Origin: an uncultured Desulfobacter sp.
Lineage (GTDB): Bacteria; Desulfobacterota; Desulfobacteria; Desulfobacterales; Desulfobacteraceae
Assembly (NCBI RefSeq): GCF_963664415.1
Contig: NZ_OY761445.1
Location: 1-64,000 of the forward strand
Reading direction: 5' to 3'
DNA: 64,000 bases
Positions within the stretch are counted from its first letter, which is position 1; every line of letters begins with the position of its first letter. Position numbers and translations under genes: made by a program. Of this stretch, positions 41,375 to 48,985 are shown piece by piece. The notes under the pieces are model-generated. The model saw nothing but the letters and a program-made list of their open reading frames with translations. It made no database searches and was not told where the DNA came from.

Positions 41375-42634
41375 TTATAACGGATTTGGGGGACCCGTCC
41401 GTAAGCCTCCCAATGAACCCGAAATCAAAAGATTTTGAAGCCAGTTTTCGTGGTACCGAAATCCGTTAATTCTTTCAAAAGAACTCACATGGCCTTTTTG
41501 CTTTACCGTCCATGGATTGAGTGGGGCAAAATTTTGGGTAAGCGCCCAGGCACGAATGCTGAGATTGGCAGATTTCATAGTGCCGTGAAAGTACTTGGTA
41601 CTGAATAAATGACGGTCCATCCGCTGCATAAGCCGGTCAACCATGTTGCTCGTTCTATGTGCGCCAGGAAAGTCATAGGCTTGGGAAAACTGTGGAAGAT
41701 TATCCCTGAGCTTCTTGATTTTAACTGAAATGACGTCCGGAACGTCATTCTCAGGATTTCGACACCATTCGGAAAGCCTACGAACTCTTTGTGAGAATGA
41801 TCTTTTGGACTCTGCCCTGAAGCAATCCCATAATCTGGTGGCGGCATCCAGAAAATAGTCCTTGTATTTTTTGCGTGAGCGATCACGTATGCCAATAAAA
41901 ATGTGTAAAAAGCAGGACAGCACAGCTATCTTGGGAAACAGCTTTTTCCAGGCCTTCTGCGTCGACCGCCATCCGTCGGTATTAACAGTATCCGGCTGAT
42001 ATTCCGGATTAATGCATTCAGCTTCCTCTTTAAAAACACCGTATGCGTTTTGAAGATCCTTACTGGAGGCTGTTTCCGAAACACTGGCTCCTAAAATACA
42101 GTTATTTCCGACCGTCGTCGCAATATAGGTCTTTTTTCCCAAAAGGCGGGTGTGTTTTTCATCAGCAGAAAGGTGCTGAGGTAATTTCTCCGGGGATTTG
42201 ATAGTGGTTCCCACAAGGCTGTAACGGCCAATGGTTCCCTCAAGACGATACCAATACATGGGATTTTTTCCGAAACAGTGACTCAGAGCCCAAAATGGAA
42301 CGGCAAACTTACGCAAAAATAACGGTTTTTCAACATCTTTCACAAATCCAGTCATATAGGGCATGGCAAAAGACGGCCTTATTGTGTAGCTGACACCAGC
42401 TATGACTATTCTTCTGATTTTCAATTTCAGTTTTTTTGAGACTCTGATCTCCTTCATTGTGTATCCGCAGGCGATTTCAGGCGGAAAAATATTAGGATGC
42501 TCCTTGATTACCATATCTAATATTATCCGAAATTGGATGGCATGTTGAATGATGCTGTAATATTGTGCTTGACAAATGTGCATACAAATAGTTCGATTCA
42601 GTCGGGGAGCGGTGTTAGAGGCTGGAGTCATCAT
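41375..42634 (-). CDS. DDE-type transposase, family not assigned
   Basis: A 419-residue transposase with probable catalytic acids in HLSADEKHTRLLGKK and TVNTDGWRSTQKAWKK; a third acid is not certain. RTSNMVDRLMQRMDRHLFS and SIRAWALTQNFAPLNPW are other strong blocks. The stop codon is formed at the border with host DNA. I do not know its IS family. Intact. Confidence 0.8.
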   Translation of the reverse strand: MMTPASNTAPRLNRTICMHICQAQYYSIIQHAIQFRIILDMVIKEHPNIFPPEIACGYTMKEIRVSKKLKLKIRRIVIAGVSYTIRPSFAMPYMTGFVKDVEKPLFLRKFAVPFWALSHCFGKNPMYWYRLEGTIGRYSLVGTTIKSPEKLPQHLSADEKHTRLLGKKTYIATTVGNNCILGASVSETASSKDLQNAYGVFKEEAECINPEYQPDTVNTDGWRSTQKAWKKLFPKIAVLSCFLHIFIGIRDRSRKKYKDYFLDAATRLWDCFRAESKRSFSQRVRRLSEWCRNPENDVPDVISVKIKKLRDNLPQFSQAYDFPGAHRTSNMVDRLMQRMDRHLFSTKYFHGTMKSANLSIRAWALTQNFAPLNPWTVKQKGHVSSFERINGFRYHENWLQNLLISGSLGGLRTGPPNPL

Positions 42635-42739
42635 TTTCCTTAGTTGTTATAGTTGCTGTTCGCACTTCAACCATAACTCAGGAAATGAATTTTTTCAGTC
42701 TATTTCATCGCTCTCCGACCCAGTCCCCCAAATCCGTTA
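41378..42739 (-). mobile_element. Insertion sequence in istB, 17-bp inverted ends, TA target duplication
   Basis: Ends are TAACGGATTTGGGGGAC at 41378 and its inverse ending at 42739. TA lies on both sides (41376-41377 and 42740-42741). The excised flanks join as CTGGTTAATCAG in the istB frame, which confirms the borders. Confidence 0.85.
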
Positions 42740-43256
42740 TAATCAGAACAAAAAGAAGATCCTGAACATGTACGATGGGTTCGATTACGTGGAAAAATGC
42801 CGTAATCTGATTTTTATGGGGCCGACCGGCACCGGGAAAACCGGGCTTGCAACCGCTTTCCTCACCCATGCCATTGATCGGGGATACAACGGACGATTTA
42901 TCGCGTTTGCTGAACTGGTCGAACAACTCTACCAGTCGGTTGCCGATCACACGGAAGCCCACGTTATTAAAAAATTTGCCGCAACCGATTGTCTTTTAAT
43001 CGACGAGTTGGGATATGTTGAGGTTGAGCCGGTGCAGGTCGGTCTGTTTTTTACCCTGATGAGCAGGCGTCATCAGAAAAAGACCACGCTGATTACATCA
43101 AATCTTGGCTTCTCTCAATGGTCGTCTTTTTTGAAAAACGACCATCTGACCGCTGCCCTGATCGACCGGTTGACGGAAAACAGCCATGTGATCAACATGA
43201 GAAACTGTGTAAGTCTGAGATCAAAGTTGGGAACAATATAACTGACAGGTTTTATC

Positions 43257-43757
43257 ATGGCAGGTTCCCGTTATACCCGACAGAGACTGTTTACACTTCG
43301 TAATCACATCCCCATGAACAGGGTGCTTGAGGCCTTGTCTATCCCTGTATCCGGCCAGGGAAAAGAATACCGTTTCTGTTGCCCTGTCTGCAATCAATTT
43401 AATACCGGCATCAATCCAAAAACAAATCTGGCCCGATGCTTTTCCTGCCAAAAAAATTACAATACCATTGATCTTGTGATGGTAACCAAAGGCTGTGGGT
43501 TTATTGATAGTGTCGCATATCTTGAGACATTAAAGTCGGACATCCCGTTCCAAGAAACAAAATCAGCTTATCCCGCAAAAATCGTCAGGCAAAACAAAAT
43601 GGTCCCCATCAGTGACATTTTTAAATCCCTGGCACCACTCGAATCTTCTTCAAAACGTGAAAATCAAACCATCGTCGAACTCCAAAAACGGATCACTAAC
43701 CTGGAACGGTTCGTCAAAACTCTCTGCGAAAAAATAGCTTTAATAGAACGATCTTAG
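43257..43757 (+). CDS. CHC2-type zinc-finger protein carried by the second IS21
   Basis: A 166-residue protein just after istB. A CHC2-like zinc ribbon as in DnaG primase is visible (FCCPVCNQFNTG and LARCFSCQKNYNTIDLV, about residues 40-78). The end is a predicted coiled coil (IVELQKRITNLERFVKTL). Similar genes follow istB in some IS21 elements. The primase catalytic core is absent, so DNA binding is the likely role. Confidence 0.75.
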   Translation: MAGSRYTRQRLFTLRNHIPMNRVLEALSIPVSGQGKEYRFCCPVCNQFNTGINPKTNLARCFSCQKNYNTIDLVMVTKGCGFIDSVAYLETLKSDIPFQETKSAYPAKIVRQNKMVPISDIFKSLAPLESSSKRENQTIVELQKRITNLERFVKTLCEKIALIERS

Positions 43758-43850
43758 CGAATCTTTAATAGCTTCGGTTATCCTGCGTGAATCTGCAGGG
43801 TACCGCGGGGTTTTTATTTAAATTTTTTTGGGCGGGGTAAATGCCGGCCT

Positions 43851-44555
43851 ATGCCAGCCAACGTATTAGTTTATCAGAGTAAAATTGTATCAATTTATCT
43901 GAGCGCTATAGAGCTTGGCAAAGAAATAAAATTTCTTACCATCCGAAGAAGGGGAAAAAAGATAGTCGAAGAACTTAGCCAAAAGTCGCCTTCATCATGG
44001 AAAAAAGTTAGAGTCACAATGGCAAATGGCAAAGGCCGAAACTTAAGAGTTAATGATGAAAAGATATTTCTAAAAGATTATGGTGGTGAGGTGCGGCAAA
44101 TAGCAATAACAGGGCATGGTAAGATTAAACCAGCTCTATTAATAACAAACGATTTCGATAAACCCTGCGACAAGTTGATTAGAAAATATACAAGAAGATG
44201 GTTGGTTGAAAAAGGCATTTCAGAACAAATTGAATTCTTTCATCTAAACAAAGTATCATCATCAATGGTTATTAAAGTAGATTTTGATCTTACAATGTCC
44301 ATACTTACACACAATCTGCTACGACTCTTTGCTATGGATTTACCTGGTTATTCGCATATCAGTGATTATTCTCTCTATAAAAAATTTCTTGCAATGACTG
44401 GGAATGTACAAATTGAAGCTGATCAGGTAACAATCAAAATTAAGAAAAAAAGAAACCTACCCTTACTGCTCACAACAATGCAAAAATTTAAAAAAATGAG
44501 GCTCAGATTTTTTGAAAATAAAACGTTCTCTGTTATTGGGGACAGCACAACTTGA
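43851..44555 (+). pseudogene. Transposase fragment (IS4-type DDE), C-terminal part
   Basis: A 234-codon frame with YGGEVRQIAITGHGKIKPALLITN and the catalytic glutamate region RRWLVEKGISEQIEFFHLN, then VDFDLTMSILTHNLLRLFA. The N-terminal part with the first aspartates is missing, so inactive. Its right end (44590-44619) matches the ends of the MITE inside the group II intron. Confidence 0.75.
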
Positions 44556-44589
44556 GTGTGGATTTTGGCAAAATTATTTTCTGAAAGTA

Positions 44590-44619
44590 GGGTTTCTTAG
44601 CGTACCATGAAAATCCGTG
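44590..44619. repeat. IS terminal repeat shared with the 486-bp MITE
   Basis: AGGGTTTCTTAGCGTACCAT followed by GAAAATCCGTG differs by one base from 25290-25320. It marks the right end of the transposase fragment's element. Confidence 0.7.
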
Positions 44620-44819
44620 GTAAAGATATGTTTAACATATAAAAACTGAGAATTCATAAGTGTCTAACATCACAAACAAACCGAACAAGAGATAGGCAAA
44701 AACAGAGGCTTTCCTGAATATTGAAAAACCAGATCCCATACCTACAATATACTGATTTTAATTATGTTATTGCATGAAAAGCAGTTGTGCTCTAAAAGAG
44801 CCGTACCCGAATTATTTAG
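44620..44819. other. Intergenic DNA after the IS4-type fragment
   Basis: About 200 bp with no gene; one weak hairpin (GCTCTAAAAGAGC, 44787-44799) just downstream of the minus-strand gene's stop. Confidence 0.35.
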
Positions 44820-45398
44820 TTATGGGATCTTTTGGGTATCAGCACGAACAATTGATATCAGGTTTTGCAAGTATTTTTGAACGGCCAGAAGCTGTGTTAA
44901 TTCAATAATGTCAGGAAATTGTCGGCTTGCTGAAGAGAGAGCGTAGAACTCAATAGTATGTTCTTTGCCATTGGCCGCGATTTGAATTATGGTTGTTGTT
45001 GCGTCCATCACGGCAAAGACTCTCCTGCTGTTAGTACCAGCACTAGAAGTCGATTGGTTTAATTCATTTTTAATCTTTCCTTGAATGCTTGCCTCATCAA
45101 TATCAAAAAAATGGTTCTCATCAATGATAAACGCCAGGATATCCTTAATTTCACCCTGGGTTAACTGGAATTCGATGGGGTTTGAAATCCCGTACGGAGA
45201 TCCTATGAATCCCCTTCCAGATTCCAAAATCAATAAATAAGGGTCTGTATTGATTCGCGGTGTTTGTCCACCCTGGTAATCGAAACGGATAATCGGATTC
45301 TTTTCAGCCATACCCCTACCGACAGCGACGAATAAAAGAAAAATAATGAAAAATAATAATATCCTTACTTTACCTGATGGTAAAAAAAAATGTGTCAT
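44820..45398 (-). CDS. Exported protein of unknown function
   Basis: A 192-residue protein with an N-terminal hydrophobic segment (VRILLFFIIFLLFVAVGRG, residues about 11-29) and cleavage plausible after MAEK. The mature part has an RFDYQGGQTPRINTDPYLLILESG start and a FQLTQGEIKDILAFIIDENHFFDID region that resembles domains predicted to sense or bind a partner. I cannot name the family. It is 91 bp downstream of the metalloprotease gene. Confidence 0.6.
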   Translation of the reverse strand: MTHFFLPSGKVRILLFFIIFLLFVAVGRGMAEKNPIIRFDYQGGQTPRINTDPYLLILESGRGFIGSPYGISNPIEFQLTQGEIKDILAFIIDENHFFDIDEASIQGKIKNELNQSTSSAGTNSRRVFAVMDATTTIIQIAANGKEHTIEFYALSSASRQFPDIIELTQLLAVQKYLQNLISIVRADTQKIP

Positions 45399-45430
45399 TT
45401 TTAAACCTGGTTTGTGTTTAAAATAAAAAG

Positions 45431-45477
45431 TCTAAACTATTCTCAACCCTTTGAATGCAGGAAGAGAACAGTTTAGA
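45431..45477. terminator. Stem-loop beyond the PEP-CTERM protease gene
   Basis: TCTAAACT (45431-45438) and AGTTTAGA (45470-45477) pair, with inner TTCTC/GAGAA extending the stem. It lies 13 bp past the protease stop and may end its transcript. Confidence 0.5.
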
Positions 45478-45489
45478 TACCATTCGAAA

Positions 45490-46257
45490 TTAGCTTTTGC
45501 GTCTGTTAAGACCTGAAAGCCCAAGCAGGCCAAGACCGAAAAGGAAAAAGGTGGCAGGTTCAGGCACTGAAGTTTGTTCGGCAAGAACATATCCGATATC
45601 AACAAAAGAGGCCAGGGTTGTCTGGCTTACGTAAGCGGGATTCAGCATCGACCATCCTGTCATCATCTCGCCGGGGAACTTATCCAATTCCCAATGTGCT
45701 CCAGCTGTCCCGTCCCCACCCCCGTTTTCAACCGGTATAAAGGATGCGCCCGGCACACCAAATTCTGCCTGGTATGCAGCCAGGGCAGTGGCCCCAGTGT
45801 ACTTATAGCTGCCATCAATATAAACATTGTTCTCTTCCCAGAGGGTTCCGAAACCGATAACGTGGGCAATTTCGTGGACAATGGTATCATACAGATCCCA
45901 GTCTTCCATTACAGCAAGGTCAGCACTGTCATAACTCATATCTCCCTCAGTTGATAGGGTGTATCCCCCCTCGGTAGTTATCCAGGTTGGCCCGCCACTT
46001 CCAAGTATGTTACCGAGGCCGTCGATATCCACGGCTTCAGCGTTAATTTTGAGGCTGGTTATCGTCGTGATACCCGTCTGGTAGCCACTGATAACACTTT
46101 CCCAATAGTCCTCGGCATCTTCGAATATTGCTGTTTGTGCGGTTGTAAAGCCTGTGAGCGAAAGATTAATATCAAACGGGGTCGCATAAACAAACTGTGC
46201 AGTACTTAACATTAAGAAGCTTAACAATAAAAAACCTCTGACAAATTTTTGTAGCAT
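45490..46257 (-). CDS. Exported zinc metalloprotease with PEP-CTERM anchor
   Basis: A 255-residue protein. Signal peptide to about residue 25 (LLLSFLMLSTAQFVYA). The zinc site is TIVHEIAHVIGFGTLWEE (HExxHxxGxG, as in leishmanolysin/metzincins), with a methionine-turn-like GEMMTGWSMLNP downstream. The end is a full PEP-CTERM tail: VPEPATFFLFGLGLLGLSG and NRRKS, sorted by exosortase in Gram-negative bacteria, often in exopolysaccharide producers. No exosortase is in the window. Substrate unknown. Confidence 0.88.
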   Translation of the reverse strand: MLQKFVRGFLLLSFLMLSTAQFVYATPFDINLSLTGFTTAQTAIFEDAEDYWESVISGYQTGITTITSLKINAEAVDIDGLGNILGSGGPTWITTEGGYTLSTEGDMSYDSADLAVMEDWDLYDTIVHEIAHVIGFGTLWEENNVYIDGSYKYTGATALAAYQAEFGVPGASFIPVENGGGDGTAGAHWELDKFPGEMMTGWSMLNPAYVSQTTLASFVDIGYVLAEQTSVPEPATFFLFGLGLLGLSGLNRRKS

Positions 46258-46900
46258 TTTTTTTCTCCTTTTTTTGTTTTGGTTAGCTATATTAATTTAT
46301 TTAATCAATAATCGACCCTAATGTTTAAGCAAAAATAAAGCCAAAGATTGACCTGAATTCAACAAAACAACATTTAATGTAAGGGTGTCACATAAGGATT
46401 GGCTCCAAAATTACTTAAACTTTTATTTTTTAAAACATCTTGTTTTTTTAAGTGGTTTTGGAAACAATTTAGGTCAAGTTATTTTGTAACGATTCCTAAG
46501 CTGTAATGGGGATGCTTAAGTCTTTATTTGTTTGCTTGTAATTTCTTGAGGAGATAGGGAGGTGGGTAATTTATTTCTCGTATTTAAGAAGTTTTTTACA
46601 CAGAATATAGATAGATATTTACCTTGATAATTCTCAATTGTCGACCCCGCTGTTCGACCCCAATCCGCCATCAAAAAAAAGAAAAAACTCGAACCGGCAT
46701 GACAGCTGTCCTTCGCAAAAATTAATCCGTGGTAAATTTGTCGAAAAAATATTCTCCTCTGTGCAGCGATTGAATGAAATACCCACTGTCCAGTTTATTT
46801 GAAAAGACGGATTCAATGTGAAATTTTTAATTGAGGTCGATTCTGAGCACAGATCAGCAAAGACCGTTCGATGCTTTTGATATCAGAACGATTTGAGTTT
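46258..46900. other. Gene-free stretch with a dispersed repeat
   Basis: About 640 bp. It holds the second copy of the dispersed repeat (46394-46470). The remainder, including 46634-46816, has only short ORFs without coding character, probably IS debris. Confidence 0.45.
46394..46470. repeat. Dispersed repeat, copy 2 (other copy at 12941-13016)
   Basis: It begins AAGGATTGGCTCCAAAATTA and ends GGAAACAATTT. It matches the copy downstream of groEL, with AT-rich differences in the middle. Confidence 0.5.
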
Positions 46901-47935
46901 TCAGGCCGCTTTCTTCCACTCGTATCGATGATGTAATCCACCAATACGCGGCAAATCAATTATCTTGCATTTGCCGACAGATCTGGGTTGGATCGGCCGA
47001 CCGTTGGGCGTATTTTTTCCAAGGCTCAAATGTGTTCTGTCGTTATGATAATATTGGAAATACGCGCAAAGAATGTTTTTCAGATGTCCTTGGTTCAATA
47101 CGATGACATTGTTTGCACATTCTCGTCTGATCGAGCCGATCACCCGTTCAACAAAAGGGTTTTGCCAAGGGCTTTGCGGGACCGAGACCACTTCTTTGAT
47201 GCCCATGTTTTTCACTCGATTTCGGAAAAAAACGCCATAGATTGCATCCCGATCCCGCATCAGATACTTCGGTGCCGTATCCCAGGGGAAGGCCTCCACG
47301 ATCTGTTGGGTTGTCCACTCGGCCGTCGGATTTGAGGTTATATTGAAATGTACGACTTTGCGGCGGCTGTGGCTGAGGATCACCAGGACGAACAGAATAT
47401 TAAAGGTGACTGTTGGAACAGTGAAAAAGTCAATCGAACACTTGTTAATATGATTTTTCAAGAAAGTCCGCCAGGTTTGAGAGGGCTTTGAATTCGGCGG
47501 ATGTCGGGGCATCAGGTTCGATACGGTTCGTTCGGAAACCTCGAACCCCAGGCTGAGCAATTCCCCATGAATCCTGGGCGCACCCCAGTTTGGATTGGCT
47601 GCAGCCATCCTCCTGACCAGATCACGGATTTCACGACTGACTTGAGGCCTTCCCGGGCCTTTGGATTTGAATTTCCAGAAAAGTTTGAAACCCTTGCGAT
47701 GCCAGTAGACAACAGTATCCGGCTTTACAATGATGAGAGATTTACGCCAAGGAGTCCAAATTCGGGAAAGCAAAACCCAGAAGAGCCGATCCACCATTCG
47801 AATTTTCGGCCGCTTGTTCGTCCTTTTCATTACGGCCAATTGGTGGCGAAGCGCAAGGTTTTCGGCAGCGAGATTCGAAGTGACTTTGAACTTCAGCCAT
47901 ATGAATAAAACAAAATTTCCAAGCATTTTCATCAT
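46901..47935 (-). CDS. Integrase-core transposase (IS481/IS3-like)
   Basis: A 344-residue protein. The N-terminal half (ENLALRHQLAVMKR, WYRHKGF-like, NPNWGAPRIHGELLSLGFEV) is the helix-turn-helix part. The catalytic core carries D in CSIDFFTVPT, D in MRDRDAIYG and E in FVERVIGSIRREC. Its frame is open throughout. Terminal repeats were not found. Confidence 0.85.
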   Translation of the reverse strand: MMKMLGNFVLFIWLKFKVTSNLAAENLALRHQLAVMKRTNKRPKIRMVDRLFWVLLSRIWTPWRKSLIIVKPDTVVYWHRKGFKLFWKFKSKGPGRPQVSREIRDLVRRMAAANPNWGAPRIHGELLSLGFEVSERTVSNLMPRHPPNSKPSQTWRTFLKNHINKCSIDFFTVPTVTFNILFVLVILSHSRRKVVHFNITSNPTAEWTTQQIVEAFPWDTAPKYLMRDRDAIYGVFFRNRVKNMGIKEVVSVPQSPWQNPFVERVIGSIRRECANNVIVLNQGHLKNILCAYFQYYHNDRTHLSLGKNTPNGRPIQPRSVGKCKIIDLPRIGGLHHRYEWKKAA

Positions 47936-48212
47936 GACTCCAACTTGGCAGGCGTATACAAATTTGTCAATGATTTCAGAAAGTACGAATACTTGCGAAG
48001 GACAGGGGTGAGTAGTTACAATTTAACCTGAATAATTAGGCTTGATTTCATTGTGAGAACCAGGGTACAAAATAGGGCAGGGCAAGTGTGTTTAGGTAAA
48101 AACTTGTCCACCAGGCTTACACACTTCGAAGTGTGAAATTTGAAGTTGTTTTTGAATATCTCTGTTATTACAGTCTGTTAGATGGTCGAATGAGGCCGAG
48201 AATGCAGAATTT

Positions 48213-48226
48213 CCCCTTCGGCACCA
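48213..48226 (+). other. Possible tRNA-Leu 3' end remnant or attachment site
   Basis: CCCCTTCGGCACCA matches the last acceptor bases plus CCA of many bacterial tRNA-Leu genes, and a terminator follows 13 bp later. The T-arm that should precede it is not present, so it is not a complete tRNA. Confidence 0.35.
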
Positions 48227-48238
48227 CCTCAAATTAGT

Positions 48239-48272
48239 ATCCCGGAAGGATAAACCTTCTCGGGATTTTTTG
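48239..48272 (+). terminator. Rho-independent terminator
   Basis: ATCCCG/CGGGAT stem with inner AAGG/CCTT and a run of six T, then TGTTTTTTT. It ends whatever is transcribed from the left. Confidence 0.65.
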
Positions 48273-48454
48273 TTTTTTTGGATGCCTTTTCAATCTTATT
48301 CGTTGCATAAATTCTGTGTATAGGGTGTATGACCTATATATGTTTCGGTGTATAGGTTGGGGAAGTTGTTGACACTTTTTATCTGCTCTGGTAAATTTTA
48401 ATTCTCACCAAAATAGAATTAAACGCTTCAAAATCAATACGAGAAGAGGATTTT

Positions 48455-48790
48455 ATGGTTCAAGATAATGAAGATGATATTATTGAACTGACCGAGGTGG
48501 CCACAGAAGAATCATCCCCAAAAGAGCAGGACATAATTGAACTGACCGAGCAACCCTCTGATACAGAAGCGGCTCTTTCCGATGAAATTTCTTTGGAGCT
48601 AAAAGACAGTGAAAATGCCGAGCCCTCACTGGACCAGAGCGACATAGAAGCTGTCCTTGAAAAACTTATTGAGAAGAAGTTTTCTGAAATCATTGAAAAA
48701 ATCCTTTTTGAGGTGACCGAAAAGGTGATCAAACTTGAAATAGAAGATATTAAAGCAGGGCTTAAAAAAGATCTGGATGATATTGGCTGA
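48455..48790 (+). CDS. Small acidic protein with DIIELTE repeats
   Basis: A 111-residue protein, strongly acidic (many Glu/Asp), with two DIIELTE copies in the first 32 residues and a predicted helical end (AVLEKLIEKKFSEIIEKILFEV). RBS AGAGGA. Similar Glu-rich small proteins occur near aminoacyl-tRNA synthetase or regulator genes in this group; function unknown. A strong terminator separates it from valS. Confidence 0.6.
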   Translation: MVQDNEDDIIELTEVATEESSPKEQDIIELTEQPSDTEAALSDEISLELKDSENAEPSLDQSDIEAVLEKLIEKKFSEIIEKILFEVTEKVIKLEIEDIKAGLKKDLDDIG

Positions 48791-48839
48791 GCCTGATTAA
48801 ACGATTGACTTAATTTTTAAAAATTTTTATTAACGTGAC

Positions 48840-48864
48840 GGGGATTGATTCAATCCCCTTTTTT
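48840..48864 (+). terminator. Rho-independent terminator after the acidic protein gene
   Basis: GGGGATTG (48840-48847) and CAATCCCC (48851-48858) with a 3-base loop, followed by TTTTTT. Confidence 0.85.
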
Positions 48865-48985
48865 CATTAACTGGTCTTGGAACAGCTTTGCGCTTTGAGA
48901 TGCATGGCGGTTCATGACAAAACATGACACAGCCTGTCTACTAAAAGCTGGGTTGTCACATTAAAAGGGTTTGAGGAGTTGAATT

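Larger units (their letters stand above)
41128..43241 (+). pseudogene. IS21 helper IstB (second copy), split by an IS insertion
   Basis: The first part (41128 to 41377) ends at PFDRQPQKL; the second (42742 to 43241) resumes with NQNKKKILNMYDGFDYVEKC, then Walker A GPTGTGKTGLATAF and LLIDELGYVEVEP. Removing 41378-42739 and one copy of TA rebuilds a single frame of about 250 residues. A transposase gene on the opposite strand fills the insert. Confidence 0.88.
47936..48454. other. Intergenic stretch with palindrome, tRNA-end-like sequence and terminator
   Basis: No protein gene. A 16-bp palindrome (CACACTTCGAAGTGTG, 48120-48135), a tRNA 3'-end-like string CCCCTTCGGCACCA (48213-48226) and a terminator-like hairpin (48239-48272) are present. 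Confidence 0.5.

Noticed and set aside
46634..46816. 60-residue minus-strand ORF
   Set aside because: No RBS, no motif, and surrounded by IS debris; likely chance.
48185..48226. Complete tRNA gene
   Set aside because: Only the 3' end resembles a tRNA; the T-arm, anticodon arm and 5' acceptor strand cannot be placed.
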